DNA from: Chryseobacterium nakagawai
Lineage (GTDB): Bacteria; Bacteroidota; Bacteroidia; Flavobacteriales; Weeksellaceae
DNA: 64,000 nucleotides
NCBI RefSeq assembly: GCF_900637665.1
Contig: NZ_LR134386.1
Coordinates: 2,100,501 to 2,164,500, forward strand
Reading direction: 5' to 3'
This document shows positions 51,381-61,039 of the stretch, in pieces. The first letter of the stretch is position 1; each line of letters starts with the position of its first letter. The notes beneath the pieces are model-generated. The model had not been told where the DNA came from, did not search any database, and was given only the letters and a program-made list of their open reading frames with translations. Position numbers and translations under genes: made by a program.

Positions 51381-53273
51381 ATGATGAAAATACTATTTCT
51401 AGGGGCCTTGTCTACAGCCTCAATATATTTTGCCCAAAGCTATCCGGTTTCTTCAATTCCCGAGAACTTAAAAAAAAATGCTAACGCGGTAATCAGAAAG
51501 AATCTGACAACTGTTCAGATCAATAAAGTCGATGAAATAAAATATCAATATAATACGGTAACGACAGTTTTAAATAAAGATGGTAGCGAAAAAGCTATAG
51601 CTTATATTCCTTATGACAAAGCAAAAAGTATTTCTGATGTAAAAGTTACCATTTATGATGAATTCGGTAAGAAGGTAAAAAGTTATTCTAAATCTGACTT
51701 TAGTGATTTTGCCAATAATACACAAGGTGTGTTTTATTCTGATAATAGAGTAATGGTTTTATTATATAGCTCAACAAAATATCCTTACACTATTGATTTT
51801 TCATACCAGTCTGAAGATAAAAATACCATTTTTATTCCTGACTTTCTCCCATTTTATTCTACCAATACATCTCTGGAAGAATCACAGATGAAAATTATCA
51901 ATACTTCAGGAATTGATCTTCGAACCAAAATTTATCCGTCAAAGTATAATTATGCTTTAGTAATGGAAGAGGGGAACGGAAATGAAAAAACATATTCTTA
52001 CAAAAATGTTCCGGCGATAGATGATATTTCAATGATTCCGGAACCAGTTAAAATATTACCAAAAGTAAGTTTCGCTCTTACAAAGTTCAATCTGGCTGGA
52101 AAGCAGGGAACTTTAAATAACTGGACAGATTTCGGTACTTGGTATTATAGTAACCTTGTTGAACCTGCAGCATTATCTACTCCTGATATTAAGGCTGAAG
52201 TTGCTTCTTTACAGCTTCAGGGTTCTGTAGCAGAAAAAGTAAAGAAAATCTATCAATATATGCAGACCAAAACCAGATATATATATGTAGGATTGGGAAT
52301 TGGAGGGTGGCTTCCCATGATGCCGGACGAAGTGCATAAAAAAGGTTATGGAGATTGTAAAGGACTTACCAATTATATGAAAACACTTTTAAATGAAGCA
52401 GGAATACCTTCCTATTATTGTGTTATCAATTCAGGGCTTTCTCAGGTTTCATTTGATCCCGACTTCCCTAGAATGGGTGGAAACCATGCTATTTTAATGG
52501 TACCGACTGAAAATGGAAATATCTGGCTTGAAAACACCTCACAACAGATAGCATTTAATCATTTGGGATCCAGTACCACAGATAGGAATGTACTGTCTGT
52601 AAAGAAAAACGGAATAGAATTGATTAATACTCCGGTATATACAGCTGATCAAAATAAAGAAAAACAAAAATTAAAAATAAAGATTGGTGAGGATAACAGT
52701 ATTACCGGGGAAGGAAATTTTTTCTACACGGGAAATCAATACGATTATAACCTCGGATTGGCCAATCTTAATCCAAAAGAAAAGAATGATGCCATTAAAA
52801 AAAGGTTTGATGTTTTAAGCTTTGAAAAAGTTGAAATGAAAAACTTTGTCAATGATAAAGATAAAGCTGCCATTACCTATGATTTAGATTTTGAAACCCA
52901 TAATTATTGCAAAAATGCAGGAAATAGTCTCATTTTCAGAGCTGTTCCTATTTCTTCAGATGGTGTTTACAAAACAGACGAAAACCGCGAACTTCCTTTT
53001 GAGGTCAGACAATCTTTTGAGGATGAATATGAAATCAGTTTTATCATACCTAACGGTTATAAAACGGACGAAACTCCAGATAATGTTAATATTGATTCAG
53101 AATTTGGAAATTATAAGCTAAGTTTTGTTAAAAATGATGACGGAATAAAAGTAACTCGAAAAATGCTGATCAATAAAGGAACTTTCCCCAAAGAGAGATA
53201 CAATGATTATGTAGGCTTTAGGAAAAAGATCATAAACATGGATAACTCAAAAATTTTAATCACAAAAATATAA
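51381..53273 (+). CDS. DUF3857 / transglutaminase-like secreted protein with intact Cys and His
   Basis: A 630-residue protein with a signal peptide (MMKILFLGALSTASIYFAQ). The N-terminal half is the DUF3857 beta domain; the transglutaminase-like core has Cys326 in GYGDCKGLTNYMKTLLNEAG and His369 in MGGNHAILMV, with WLENTSQ where an Asp is usual (here Glu384). The C-terminal part resembles DUF2569/DUF3858-type beta modules. Such proteins are predicted periplasmic or outer membrane peptidases or amidases but remain largely uncharacterised. The start follows the -7 box at 51357. The next gene, 2 bp on, is a paralog. Confidence 0.85.
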   Translation: MMKILFLGALSTASIYFAQSYPVSSIPENLKKNANAVIRKNLTTVQINKVDEIKYQYNTVTTVLNKDGSEKAIAYIPYDKAKSISDVKVTIYDEFGKKVKSYSKSDFSDFANNTQGVFYSDNRVMVLLYSSTKYPYTIDFSYQSEDKNTIFIPDFLPFYSTNTSLEESQMKIINTSGIDLRTKIYPSKYNYALVMEEGNGNEKTYSYKNVPAIDDISMIPEPVKILPKVSFALTKFNLAGKQGTLNNWTDFGTWYYSNLVEPAALSTPDIKAEVASLQLQGSVAEKVKKIYQYMQTKTRYIYVGLGIGGWLPMMPDEVHKKGYGDCKGLTNYMKTLLNEAGIPSYYCVINSGLSQVSFDPDFPRMGGNHAILMVPTENGNIWLENTSQQIAFNHLGSSTTDRNVLSVKKNGIELINTPVYTADQNKEKQKLKIKIGEDNSITGEGNFFYTGNQYDYNLGLANLNPKEKNDAIKKRFDVLSFEKVEMKNFVNDKDKAAITYDLDFETHNYCKNAGNSLIFRAVPISSDGVYKTDENRELPFEVRQSFEDEYEISFIIPNGYKTDETPDNVNIDSEFGNYKLSFVKNDDGIKVTRKMLINKGTFPKERYNDYVGFRKKIINMDNSKILITKI

Positions 53274-53275
53274 AG

Positions 53276-55207
53276 ATGAAAAAAATAATATTAGTGCTGA
53301 TTTGCTCGGCGAATATAATGGCGATTAATGCCCAAAAACATGAGTTTTTGAATCCTCCTAAATTTTCTGAAGGAGATCTTTCTAAAACAAAATCATTATT
53401 AGATGAAAATGCTCCCGCAGAAATTTTGTATAGATCTGTACATTATATGGTTGATGCCGGCTCTGGAGAGTTTTCTAAAAGATATTATTACAGAATAAAA
53501 ATCTATGACAAAGATAAAGCTGAAGACTGGCTTAATTTGGAAATTCCTCTTTATCAGACAAGCGGATCCAAAGAAACATTAGGAAAGTTCAAGGCTTTCA
53601 CCTATAATCTTGAGAATGGAAAAACAGTTCCTATAAAAGTTGAGAAAAGTTCGCAATATAAAAGCAAGGAAAGTAAGTATGTAAATGTCAATAAGTTTGC
53701 TTTTCCTAATGTGAAGAATGGTTCTGTACTGGAATATCAGTATGAAATAATATCTCCATTTATATATATGATTCCTGAGGTTTTAATTGAAACAAATATC
53801 CCATCTCTTTATACAGAATATGTGTTCGATGCTCCAATTAGTGTCTCATATAATATTAATTATACAGGAGCTTTGATGCCTAAGTATAGAATGGTGGATG
53901 AAAAAAGTTTTTCAAGTGGTCAATATAAAGTATATAGGTTTGGGTATGAAAATGTTAAAGGTTTCAAAGCAGAAAAACTGATGAGAAATGACAGAAACTT
54001 TCGAACCAAAATAAGTGCAGAACTTCACTCTACCCACTTTAGAGAGCTTAAGCTTTATTCATCTTCGTGGGATCAGATCAGTAAAAGTCTTTATGAAAGT
54101 GAGGGTTTTGGGGATGAATTAAAGAAAACAAGATTGGCAAAGGATAATATGCCGGCAGGTGTTTTGGAAATGAAATCTGATTTTGAAAAAGCCAATGCTA
54201 TATTTTCTTATGTTCAAAAAACATTTACATGGAATAAAGGAAGAGGAATTTATACAGATGATGGAATCAAAAAGATGCTGGAGACCAAAACAGGGAACTC
54301 TGCGGAAATTAACCTTTTCCTTGTCATGCTTCTCCGTGAGGCAGGATTAAAAGCAGATCCGATGGTTATCTCTACGGTAGATAACGGATTGATTAATCTG
54401 GCTTCACCTAATGTTTCCAACATGAATAATGTGCTGGCTTCTGTAGATATAAGTGGTAATTATCATACTTATGATGCTACTTCCAAGCAATCTTCTATGG
54501 ATGAACTTCCTATGAGAGACTGGAATCAGTATGGAATTTTATTAACCAAAACTAAAGCTATACAGATTCAGTTGCAAAATATGAAAGAAAGCAGTAATTT
54601 TCTGACAGTGGATGCTAAACTTAATGATGATGGTAGTATTTCAGGATCTTATTCTGACAGAGATACGGGAACTTTTGCAATGAATGTAAAAGATAGTTAT
54701 GATGAAAATCCTGAGAAATATAAAAAGCAGTATAAAGAAAATTATTCGATAGATTTTACAGGAATTGATTCAAAAGTATTAGATAATGGAGCTTTTGAAA
54801 GTACAATGAAATTTTCATCATCCAACTTAATAGATAGAGTAGGAAAGAAGTTAATTATCAATCCAATGCTGTTTTTAAGCAAGACATCCAATGAGTTTGA
54901 TCAGACTGATGCCAGGAAATATCCTATCGACTTTGGGGCACCTACTATAAAAGTTAAAAAAGTATTTCTTGAAATTCCTGAAGGGTATGTAATTGAAGAA
55001 ATGCCAAAAAATAAAAAGATTGTTACAGAAGATAAAGAGATTGCATACAGTTATAATATTGAACAAAAAGGAAATAAGTTAGAAATAACTTCAACTACAA
55101 AAGTATCAAGTGCCGATTACCCCAAAGAATATTACCCAGCATTCAAACAAATTTGGGGAGTTGCTTCCAAACATGAAAATCAAATTATCAGCTTAGTAAA
55201 GAAATAA
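53276..55207 (+). CDS. DUF3857 / transglutaminase-like paralog lacking the catalytic residues
   Basis: A 643-residue paralog of the preceding protein with a signal peptide (MKKIILVLICSANIMAINAQ). The DUF3857 half is recognisable (HYMVDAGSGEFSKRYYYRI, FAFPNVKNGSVLEYQYEI). In the transglutaminase-like core the motif GDC is replaced by GNS (Ser342) and the NHA segment by NNV; only the final Asp (YHTYDATSK, Asp400) remains. It should therefore be non-catalytic. It lies 2 bp after its paralog in one operon, which suggests the two work together, for example as active and structural partners. Confidence 0.85.
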   Translation: MKKIILVLICSANIMAINAQKHEFLNPPKFSEGDLSKTKSLLDENAPAEILYRSVHYMVDAGSGEFSKRYYYRIKIYDKDKAEDWLNLEIPLYQTSGSKETLGKFKAFTYNLENGKTVPIKVEKSSQYKSKESKYVNVNKFAFPNVKNGSVLEYQYEIISPFIYMIPEVLIETNIPSLYTEYVFDAPISVSYNINYTGALMPKYRMVDEKSFSSGQYKVYRFGYENVKGFKAEKLMRNDRNFRTKISAELHSTHFRELKLYSSSWDQISKSLYESEGFGDELKKTRLAKDNMPAGVLEMKSDFEKANAIFSYVQKTFTWNKGRGIYTDDGIKKMLETKTGNSAEINLFLVMLLREAGLKADPMVISTVDNGLINLASPNVSNMNNVLASVDISGNYHTYDATSKQSSMDELPMRDWNQYGILLTKTKAIQIQLQNMKESSNFLTVDAKLNDDGSISGSYSDRDTGTFAMNVKDSYDENPEKYKKQYKENYSIDFTGIDSKVLDNGAFESTMKFSSSNLIDRVGKKLIINPMLFLSKTSNEFDQTDARKYPIDFGAPTIKVKKVFLEIPEGYVIEEMPKNKKIVTEDKEIAYSYNIEQKGNKLEITSTTKVSSADYPKEYYPAFKQIWGVASKHENQIISLVKK

Positions 55208-55253
55208 TTCTGAGCTGTTTGTAACCAATATTTATTTTTTTGGATAAATTTTT

Positions 55254-55281
55254 AAAACCATTCATCTTTTGAATGGTTTTT
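55254..55281 (+). terminator. Terminator of the DUF3857 pair
   Basis: AAAACCATTC (55254-55263) pairs with GAATGGTTTT (55271-55280); T run. Confidence 0.85.
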
Positions 55282-55306
55282 GTATTGAATACTTAAAATT
55301 AAAATT

Positions 55307-56134
55307 ATGAAAAATACGATTTCCGTTCTTGCACTTTCTTCATTCTTTGTTTTTACAGCCTGTAAGAAAAATGAAGTAGCAGCAACTTCAACTGAGAAAA
55401 CGGAAAATAAAAAATCCGAAGAATTTGTTGTAGATTCAGTCATAGTAAAAGATTCTACAAAAATTACAGACTCTCTAAAACTTAATTATATTTCCAAACT
55501 GCTGGTATTTCCTACTATAAAAGATAAAAAACTTTTAGACAGTATCTATTTCCAAAATGATAAAATAAAAGATTTTTCCAAGGCTGGTCTACAAGCTTAT
55601 CTGGATAATGAAAAAAATAATTATTTCAGCTCTGTGAAAAATGATAGTAAAGATTGGGCTTCTGATATTACTTATGCTCAGGATTGGTATTCAAGTTCTC
55701 ATATGAATCTTGTATCCAATGCTAATGGGTATATTCATATTCAATATACGGGAAGTGGATATGAAGGAGGTGCCCATGATAACTATGGATTTTCAGAAAG
55801 GATTTTTGACCTTAAAAACAATAAAAAATTGGAATTAAAGGATATTACTTCCACTTCAAAAGCTAAGCTTGAAGCAATATTGATGAAAAATATCAATAAT
55901 ATCAACAGCGGAGCAATGGATGGAGATGGAAGCGTAAAAAATTCTGAAATGTTATTGGTGGAAAAGATCCCGGCTTCAGACAACTTCTATTTTGATGATA
56001 AAAACCTGTATTTTCACTATAGTCCATATGAAATTGCGGCATTTGCAGCAGGAGATATCACAATTCCTATTTCATGGGAAGAGCTGAAGGGTACATTAAA
56101 TACAGAATTTAAAGAAAGAATGAAAATTAAATAA
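55307..56134 (+). CDS. DUF3298/DUF4163 lipoprotein (RsiV-like)
   Basis: A 275-residue lipoprotein (SSFFVFTACKKNE, Cys19) with an acidic, Lys/Glu/Thr-rich linker and a C-terminal DUF4163-DUF3298 domain: IQYTGSGYEGGAHDNYGFSE and NFYFDDKNLYFHYSPYEIAA, then GDITIPISWEELKG. The same fold occurs in the RsiV anti-sigma factor, where it binds lysozyme; here it is envelope-anchored without a sigma factor partner nearby, so lysozyme binding is only a possibility. Confidence 0.82.
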   Translation: MKNTISVLALSSFFVFTACKKNEVAATSTEKTENKKSEEFVVDSVIVKDSTKITDSLKLNYISKLLVFPTIKDKKLLDSIYFQNDKIKDFSKAGLQAYLDNEKNNYFSSVKNDSKDWASDITYAQDWYSSSHMNLVSNANGYIHIQYTGSGYEGGAHDNYGFSERIFDLKNNKKLELKDITSTSKAKLEAILMKNINNINSGAMDGDGSVKNSEMLLVEKIPASDNFYFDDKNLYFHYSPYEIAAFAAGDITIPISWEELKGTLNTEFKERMKIK

Positions 56135-56165
56135 CTTAATGCTTCCGGGTTCAGGAAGCATTCTC

Positions 56166-56173
56166 TATTTTTG
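56166..56173 (+). promoter_or_regulatory. -7 box of the lipid kinase gene
   Basis: TATTTTTG ending six bases before the ATG at 56179; the mRNA should be almost leaderless. It rules out the GTG at 56173 as a start. Confidence 0.6.
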
Positions 56174-56178
56174 TGGTA

Positions 56179-57030
56179 ATGGAAAAAGTAGCTTTTATCA
56201 TCAATCCTTTTTCGGCCAAAAAGAATTATCAGCCGTTTTTGAATGAACTTAAAAATAAGGTAGGTAATCCTTTGTATTATGTCTCCGAATCTATTCCGGG
56301 AACAGACGAATTTATTAAAAAACATTTTGATGAAGTCGATATTTTTGTGGCCATTGGAGGAGATGGAACCATTTCTACCGTAGCCAAGAACCTGATTTTT
56401 ACAGACAAAATACTGGCAATTTTCCCGGCAGGCTCAGGAAATGGATTTTCCAATGAGACCCGTTTCAGCAAGAACCTGGATGAGCTTTTAGAGAAAATAA
56501 AGGCTAAGCAATCCAGGAAAATTGATACTTTTACGGTCAACGATAGGCTTTCCATCAATGTTTCAGGAACAGGGTTTGACGGGAAAGTGGTGAAAGAGTT
56601 TGAAAAGACCAGCCGTGGTTTCAAAAACTATATTAAAGTTTCACTGAAGACTTTCTTTAACTATAGACCTATCAAGGTTACTTTTTTTGAGGAAGAATAT
56701 AAGCAGTACAACGGTAGATACCTGATGCTTAATATTGCTAATACCCGCCAGTTCGGGAATAACGCCTATATAGCACCTCAAGCAAGCAAAAGTGATGGAT
56801 TGGTAGATATGGTTTTGGTAAAAAAATTCCCTTTGACCTATTCCGCATTGTTCGCTTTCAGAATGTTTACGAAGAAATTAAAAGATGATGAATACGTAAC
56901 TTATCTTCCGGTTTCAGAAATCTCATTTAAAGTAAATACCAAAAACTGGCACCTTGATGGTGAATTTAATAAGATAGAGTCACCCATTCATGTGAAAGTA
57001 CAACCGGCAAGTTTGAATATTTTGGTTTAA
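56179..57030 (+). CDS. Diacylglycerol/lipid kinase family protein
   Basis: A 283-residue DagK/YegS-type kinase: MEKVAFIINPFSAKKNYQ, ATP site IFVAIGGDGTISTVAKNLIF, FPAGSGNGFSNET, SINVSGTGFDGKVV, and the C-terminal WHLDGEFNKIESPIHVKV. It phosphorylates a lipid such as diacylglycerol or a sphingoid base at the inner membrane; chryseobacteria contain sphingolipids, so either substrate is possible. The ATG at 56179 is chosen over the GTG at 56173 because the -7 box ends there. Confidence 0.88.
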   Translation: MEKVAFIINPFSAKKNYQPFLNELKNKVGNPLYYVSESIPGTDEFIKKHFDEVDIFVAIGGDGTISTVAKNLIFTDKILAIFPAGSGNGFSNETRFSKNLDELLEKIKAKQSRKIDTFTVNDRLSINVSGTGFDGKVVKEFEKTSRGFKNYIKVSLKTFFNYRPIKVTFFEEEYKQYNGRYLMLNIANTRQFGNNAYIAPQASKSDGLVDMVLVKKFPLTYSALFAFRMFTKKLKDDEYVTYLPVSEISFKVNTKNWHLDGEFNKIESPIHVKVQPASLNILV

Positions 57031-57039
57031 ATTTTTTAT

Positions 57040-57543
57040 TTAATTAGTTCCATCAAAGCCGTAAATATCTCCATAGTCATTTTTACATTTTCTAAAGAAT
57101 TGTTGAGGCAACCCATTTTTTAAATTAACTCTTGTGATTGTATTTTTATCGCAATTATCATCAGTATTTTGAAAGATTAGAATTCCATTTTTTAATTTGG
57201 TAGGTAAATAGGTATTTAAAGTCAAATAATAATTTCCAATATATTGATTTTTTTCATTAAAAATCAAAATTCTGTTTGTCGCCCTTTGAGCTAATCCCCA
57301 GACCCATACAGAATTCATTATTTTAAAGGTCTTTCTTTTATTTGTTCTTACAGTTCCTAAATAGGTTAAGTGTGTTTCCATACCTCCCTTTTCGTTCCAT
57401 TTGCCAAAAACAAGTTCTCTTCCAATTAATTTTTTTTGCAAAACCTTTAAACGAATTTTACTGTCATTGATCTGAGATTTTCCAAAAGCAGGAACTAATA
57501 TAACCAGAGCAAAGAATAGTTGAACTCTATGTATCCTTTTCAT
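57040..57543 (-). CDS. Hypothetical exported protein
   Basis: A 167-residue protein with a Sec-type signal peptide (MKRIHRVQLFFALVILVPAF). The mature part is beta-rich and basic: KLIGRELVFGKWNEKGGMET, IMNSVWVWGLAQRATNRILI, YIGNYYLTLNTYLPTKLKNG and CDKNTITRVNLKNGLPQQFF. No family recognised. The ATG at 57543 is used; an upstream TTG overlapping the symporter gene is less likely. Its start is a few bases from the symporter stop (57549), so it is probably cotranscribed with it. Confidence 0.6.
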   Translation of the reverse strand: MKRIHRVQLFFALVILVPAFGKSQINDSKIRLKVLQKKLIGRELVFGKWNEKGGMETHLTYLGTVRTNKRKTFKIMNSVWVWGLAQRATNRILIFNEKNQYIGNYYLTLNTYLPTKLKNGILIFQNTDDNCDKNTITRVNLKNGLPQQFFRKCKNDYGDIYGFDGTN

Positions 57544-57548
57544 AAAGA

Positions 57549-58829
57549 TCAAATTTCTAATTTCTTTTCTATTTCATGAGGATTATCCAGGCAATATTGT
57601 AATTGATCCTTATCTAGCTGTTTCTCCCAATTTGCTACCACAACAGTTGCTACAGAGTTCCCGATAACATTCGTTAAGGCACGGCATTCACTCATAAATT
57701 TATCAATTCCAAGAATTAAGGTCATTCCGGCTATAGGGATTTCTGGAACAACGGCTAATGTTGCTGCCAATGTTACAAACCCTGCACCAGTAACACCTGC
57801 AGCTCCTTTTGAGCTTAGCATGGCTACTAAAAGAAGCATCAGCTGTTTTTCAATAGGGAGGTGAATATTGAGTGCCTGTGCTATAAATAGCGAAGCAAGA
57901 GTCATATAGATATTGGTTCCATCGAGATTGAAAGAGTAGCCCGTAGGAACTACAAGGCCTACTATGGTTCGTGAGCAGCCTGCCTTTTCCATTTTCTCCA
58001 TGATTCCAGGAAGGGCAGATTCCGAAGAGCTTGTCCCTAAAACCAAAAGAAGCTCTTCTTTTAGATAAAGTAATAGTTTGAAAATGTTAAAACCGTTATA
58101 CCATGCCACTGCTCCTAACACTAAAACTACAAAAAGGAAAGAGGTAATATAGAAAGTAGCCACCAGGAATATAAGATTCAGAACAGAATGAAGTCCATAT
58201 TTTCCTATGGTAAATGCCATCGCTCCGAATGCACCTATCGGTGCAAGTTTCATTAGGATATGTACGATTTTGAATATCGGAGCAGACAGAGCCTGAAGAA
58301 AATCGGTTACTTTTTGGCTTTTTTCCTTCGTTAAAACCAAGGCGACTCCTGTTAAAATAGCAACAAGAAGGACCTGAAGGATGTTTTCACCTACTAAAGG
58401 ACTGAAAAGAGTTTCAGGGATAATGTTCATAATGAAACCCGTAAGTGTGGATTCATGAGCCTTCTGCTGATATTCTGATACATTTCCGGTAAGAGTTGCC
58501 GGATCAATATTTAAGCCGTGGCCGGGTTGTAATAGATTCCCGACTACCAAACCAATGATAAGGGCCAGAGTAGAGAAGGTGAAGAAATAGATCATTGCTT
58601 TTATGGCAATTCTTCCCACTTTTTTGAGATCTGTCATATGAGCAATTCCCAAAGTAAGCGTAATGAAGATAACCGGAGCAATAATCATTTTTACCAATTT
58701 GATGAAGCCATCTCCTAAAGGTTTCATTTTTTCTCCCAGTTCAGGATAAAAGTTTCCAAGAAAAATACCTGCTGTGATGGCGATGATAACCTGAAAATAG
58801 AGCTGATTGTATATTTTTTTTGCTTTCAA
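57549..58829 (-). CDS. Dicarboxylate/amino acid:cation symporter (DAACS family)
   Basis: A 426-residue carrier of the DctA/GltP family. Eight helices with two hairpins: the hairpin 1 serine-rich [17 protein letters not shown], the [20 protein letters not shown] segment of helix 7, [20 protein letters not shown] in hairpin 2, and helix 8 [20 protein letters not shown]. Imports glutamate, aspartate or C4-dicarboxylates with Na+ or H+. Substrate cannot be fixed by eye. Confidence 0.93.
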   Translation of the reverse strand: MKAKKIYNQLYFQVIIAITAGIFLGNFYPELGEKMKPLGDGFIKLVKMIIAPVIFITLTLGIAHMTDLKKVGRIAIKAMIYFFTFSTLALIIGLVVGNLLQPGHGLNIDPATLTGNVSEYQQKAHESTLTGFIMNIIPETLFSPLVGENILQVLLVAILTGVALVLTKEKSQKVTDFLQALSAPIFKIVHILMKLAPIGAFGAMAFTIGKYGLHSVLNLIFLVATFYITSFLFVVLVLGAVAWYNGFNIFKLLLYLKEELLLVLGTSSSESALPGIMEKMEKAGCSRTIVGLVVPTGYSFNLDGTNIYMTLASLFIAQALNIHLPIEKQLMLLLVAMLSSKGAAGVTGAGFVTLAATLAVVPEIPIAGMTLILGIDKFMSECRALTNVIGNSVATVVVANWEKQLDKDQLQYCLDNPHEIEKKLEI

Positions 58830-58941
58830 TGAACAGTCGTTTTGTTTTTTTAAGGGCGAAAATTAAGAAATTTTATCTTAAAAACTGACAAAAGTCATGA
58901 AAAATAATCTGTGGTTTCAGACTTGGGTGGTTCAAAAAAGA

Positions 58942-58991
58942 CTTCGGCTTCATTCCGTATAGACCATCTGGTCCTTGAAATGAAGCCGAAG
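58942..58991 (-). terminator. Terminator of ggt
   Basis: A 13-bp stem CTTCGGCTTCATT / AATGAAGCCGAAG (58942-58954 with 58979-58991) with an inner GACC/GGTC hairpin; T run on the minus strand. Confidence 0.88.
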
Positions 58992-59015
58992 CTACATGAG
59001 GGTGGATGATAATGT

Positions 59016-60704
59016 TTATTCTACTGCTACAGAGTCATCTCCACGTCCATCTGCCACAGCATGGATGTTCCCGTTTTCATCGAGGACAATAACTTCCGTT
59101 TTTCCAATCTGTTTTACCTTTTCAAAGGTGTAATTCTTCTTTTTAAGTTCAGCAATAGTGCTTTCCGGGAAATTATTTTCAACTTTTATTGTTTCCGGAA
59201 GCCACTGGTGGTGAAACTTAGGGGCATTTACTGAAATATTAGCATTTAATTTAAAATCAACAACATTGACAATAGACTGGTATACTGAAGTGGGAATAGT
59301 AGTTCCTCCCGGAGTTCCTACTACCATGTAAGGTTTTCCGTTTTTAAGCAGAATCGTAGGAGTCATGGAAGAAAGCATTCTTTTATTGGGCTGTATAGCA
59401 TTTGCCTCACCTCCTACGGCTCCAAACATGTTTGGAACTCCTGGCTTAATAGAGAAATCATCCATTTCATTATTTAAGAAGAATCCGGCTCCGGAAACCA
59501 AAACTTTACTCCCATAATAGCCGTTCAGTGTAGTGGTTACGGAGGCTGCATTTCCATCCTTATCAAGCACAGAAATGTGAGTGGTTTGTGTAGATTCTTT
59601 AGGTTGTTCTATGATTTTTCCAACTTCTGAACTTGGAGTGGCTTTATCAAAGCTAAAGCTTTTCCATCTGCCTTTTAAATATTCATCAGAAATCAGGTAA
59701 GAAGTTTTATCCTGGATAAAATCTGGATCACCCATATATTCAGCTCTGTCGGCAAAAGCTCTTCTTTCTGCTTCAGTCATAATTTGTACAGCCTGTGCTG
59801 AATTTTGCTGGTATTTTTCAAGGTTTTCAAAGCTGGCCATTCTCAGCATTTGAGCAAGAAGCAGCCCGCCACTGGAAGGTAAGGGCATTGAAACTACATT
59901 ATTTCCTTTATATTCAAACTCCAGGGCCTTTCTTTCAGCAACCTTATAATTTTTAAGATCTTCAAAAGTAACAATTCCGTTCCCTCTTTTCATTTCAGCA
60001 ATCAGGAGATCGGCTGTTTTACCTTCATAGAATCCTTTTGCTCCCAGTTTTTGGATCAGTTTTAGCGTTTCTGCAAGATCTTTCTGTACTAAAAGGTCGC
60101 CTGCTTTCCATGGAGCATCCTTTACAAAAATGATAGCTGATTTATTATGTTTCTTAAAATGGTCTCTATTGTTATTAAGCATTTCAGCTTCCTGTTCCGT
60201 GATGGCAAATCCTTGTTCTGCCAGATCAATAGCGGGCTGAATGATCTTTTCCATTGGAAGTTTACAGTATTTCAGGGTAGCAAAGAACCCTGCCACACTT
60301 CCCGGAATACCTACTGCCAGGCGTCCGTTTTGAGATAGGTCTGTGTTGGCTTTTCCATTTTTATCGAGATACATATCCCTGGAGGCTTTTTTAGGAGCCG
60401 TTTCTCTGTAATCCAAAGTGAATCTTTCACCATTATTTTTTACACCTACCAGAAATCCGCCACCTCCAATGTTTCCTGCCTGAGGATAAACTACTGCCAG
60501 TGCATATTGAGTAGCGGTAATGGCATCGTAGGCATTTCCTCCCATTCTCAGGATTTTTGCTCCTGCTTCACTTGCTAATGGATGTGCAGATACTACTACA
60601 CCTTTATTCTTAACCTTTACCTCTTTTACAATATTGATATCTGTAAATTGGGCCCAGCTAAGCTGGCTGGCTAATATAATCGAAGCAATTAAAATCTTCT
60701 TCAT
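59016..60704 (-). CDS. ggt: Gamma-glutamyltransferase
   Basis: A 562-residue Ntn-hydrolase precursor with a signal peptide (MKKILIASIILASQLSWAQ). GNAYDAITATQYALAVVYPQ, NIGGGGFLVG, LDYRETAP, and the autoprocessing and nucleophile Thr at the first T of TTHISVLDKDGNA, then GFFLNNEMDDF and SSMTPTILLKNGKP, PGGTTIPTSV. It cleaves itself into large and small subunits and hydrolyses or transfers the gamma-glutamyl group of glutathione and glutamine in the periplasm. Monocistronic, with a terminator. Confidence 0.95.
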   Translation of the reverse strand: MKKILIASIILASQLSWAQFTDINIVKEVKVKNKGVVVSAHPLASEAGAKILRMGGNAYDAITATQYALAVVYPQAGNIGGGGFLVGVKNNGERFTLDYRETAPKKASRDMYLDKNGKANTDLSQNGRLAVGIPGSVAGFFATLKYCKLPMEKIIQPAIDLAEQGFAITEQEAEMLNNNRDHFKKHNKSAIIFVKDAPWKAGDLLVQKDLAETLKLIQKLGAKGFYEGKTADLLIAEMKRGNGIVTFEDLKNYKVAERKALEFEYKGNNVVSMPLPSSGGLLLAQMLRMASFENLEKYQQNSAQAVQIMTEAERRAFADRAEYMGDPDFIQDKTSYLISDEYLKGRWKSFSFDKATPSSEVGKIIEQPKESTQTTHISVLDKDGNAASVTTTLNGYYGSKVLVSGAGFFLNNEMDDFSIKPGVPNMFGAVGGEANAIQPNKRMLSSMTPTILLKNGKPYMVVGTPGGTTIPTSVYQSIVNVVDFKLNANISVNAPKFHHQWLPETIKVENNFPESTIAELKKKNYTFEKVKQIGKTEVIVLDENGNIHAVADGRGDDSVAVE

Positions 60705-61039
60705 AATGATTGTTTTTCTTATAACAAAAATATGGAAATTACATTAATAACCTTGGGTTGGAGTCAGGAAAGTAAGATAGAGAGATGAGGAGGCTGGAAA
60801 AAGGAAGTTAAGCGTTTCTACGGGCCTTATAGCCTATATAAATATGCTCAATAGGTAATACGTTTGATTTTCTATTGTTTTAAAGACTTTAATGGCTTCC
60901 CTCTTCAAGGTTCTTGCTTTTCTCAGAATTTAACTTTAAAAAATTTCATGGCAATCGGGGAATGTATTTTAAATACACCTTTATTATTATGGTTGACATG
61001 TTTTTTTTACTTTTGTACAATTCTAAAAAAATCTAAAAA
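60705..61039. other. Divergent intergenic region (335 bp)
   Basis: Between divergent ggt and tdh. It contains a degenerate GGCTGGAA-type spacer (about 60788-60810), also seen near 13.9 and 25.3 kb, and a TACTTTTG -7 box (61008-61015) for tdh, 24 bases before its ATG. A 67-codon plus-strand ORF here is rejected as spurious. Confidence 0.5.
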
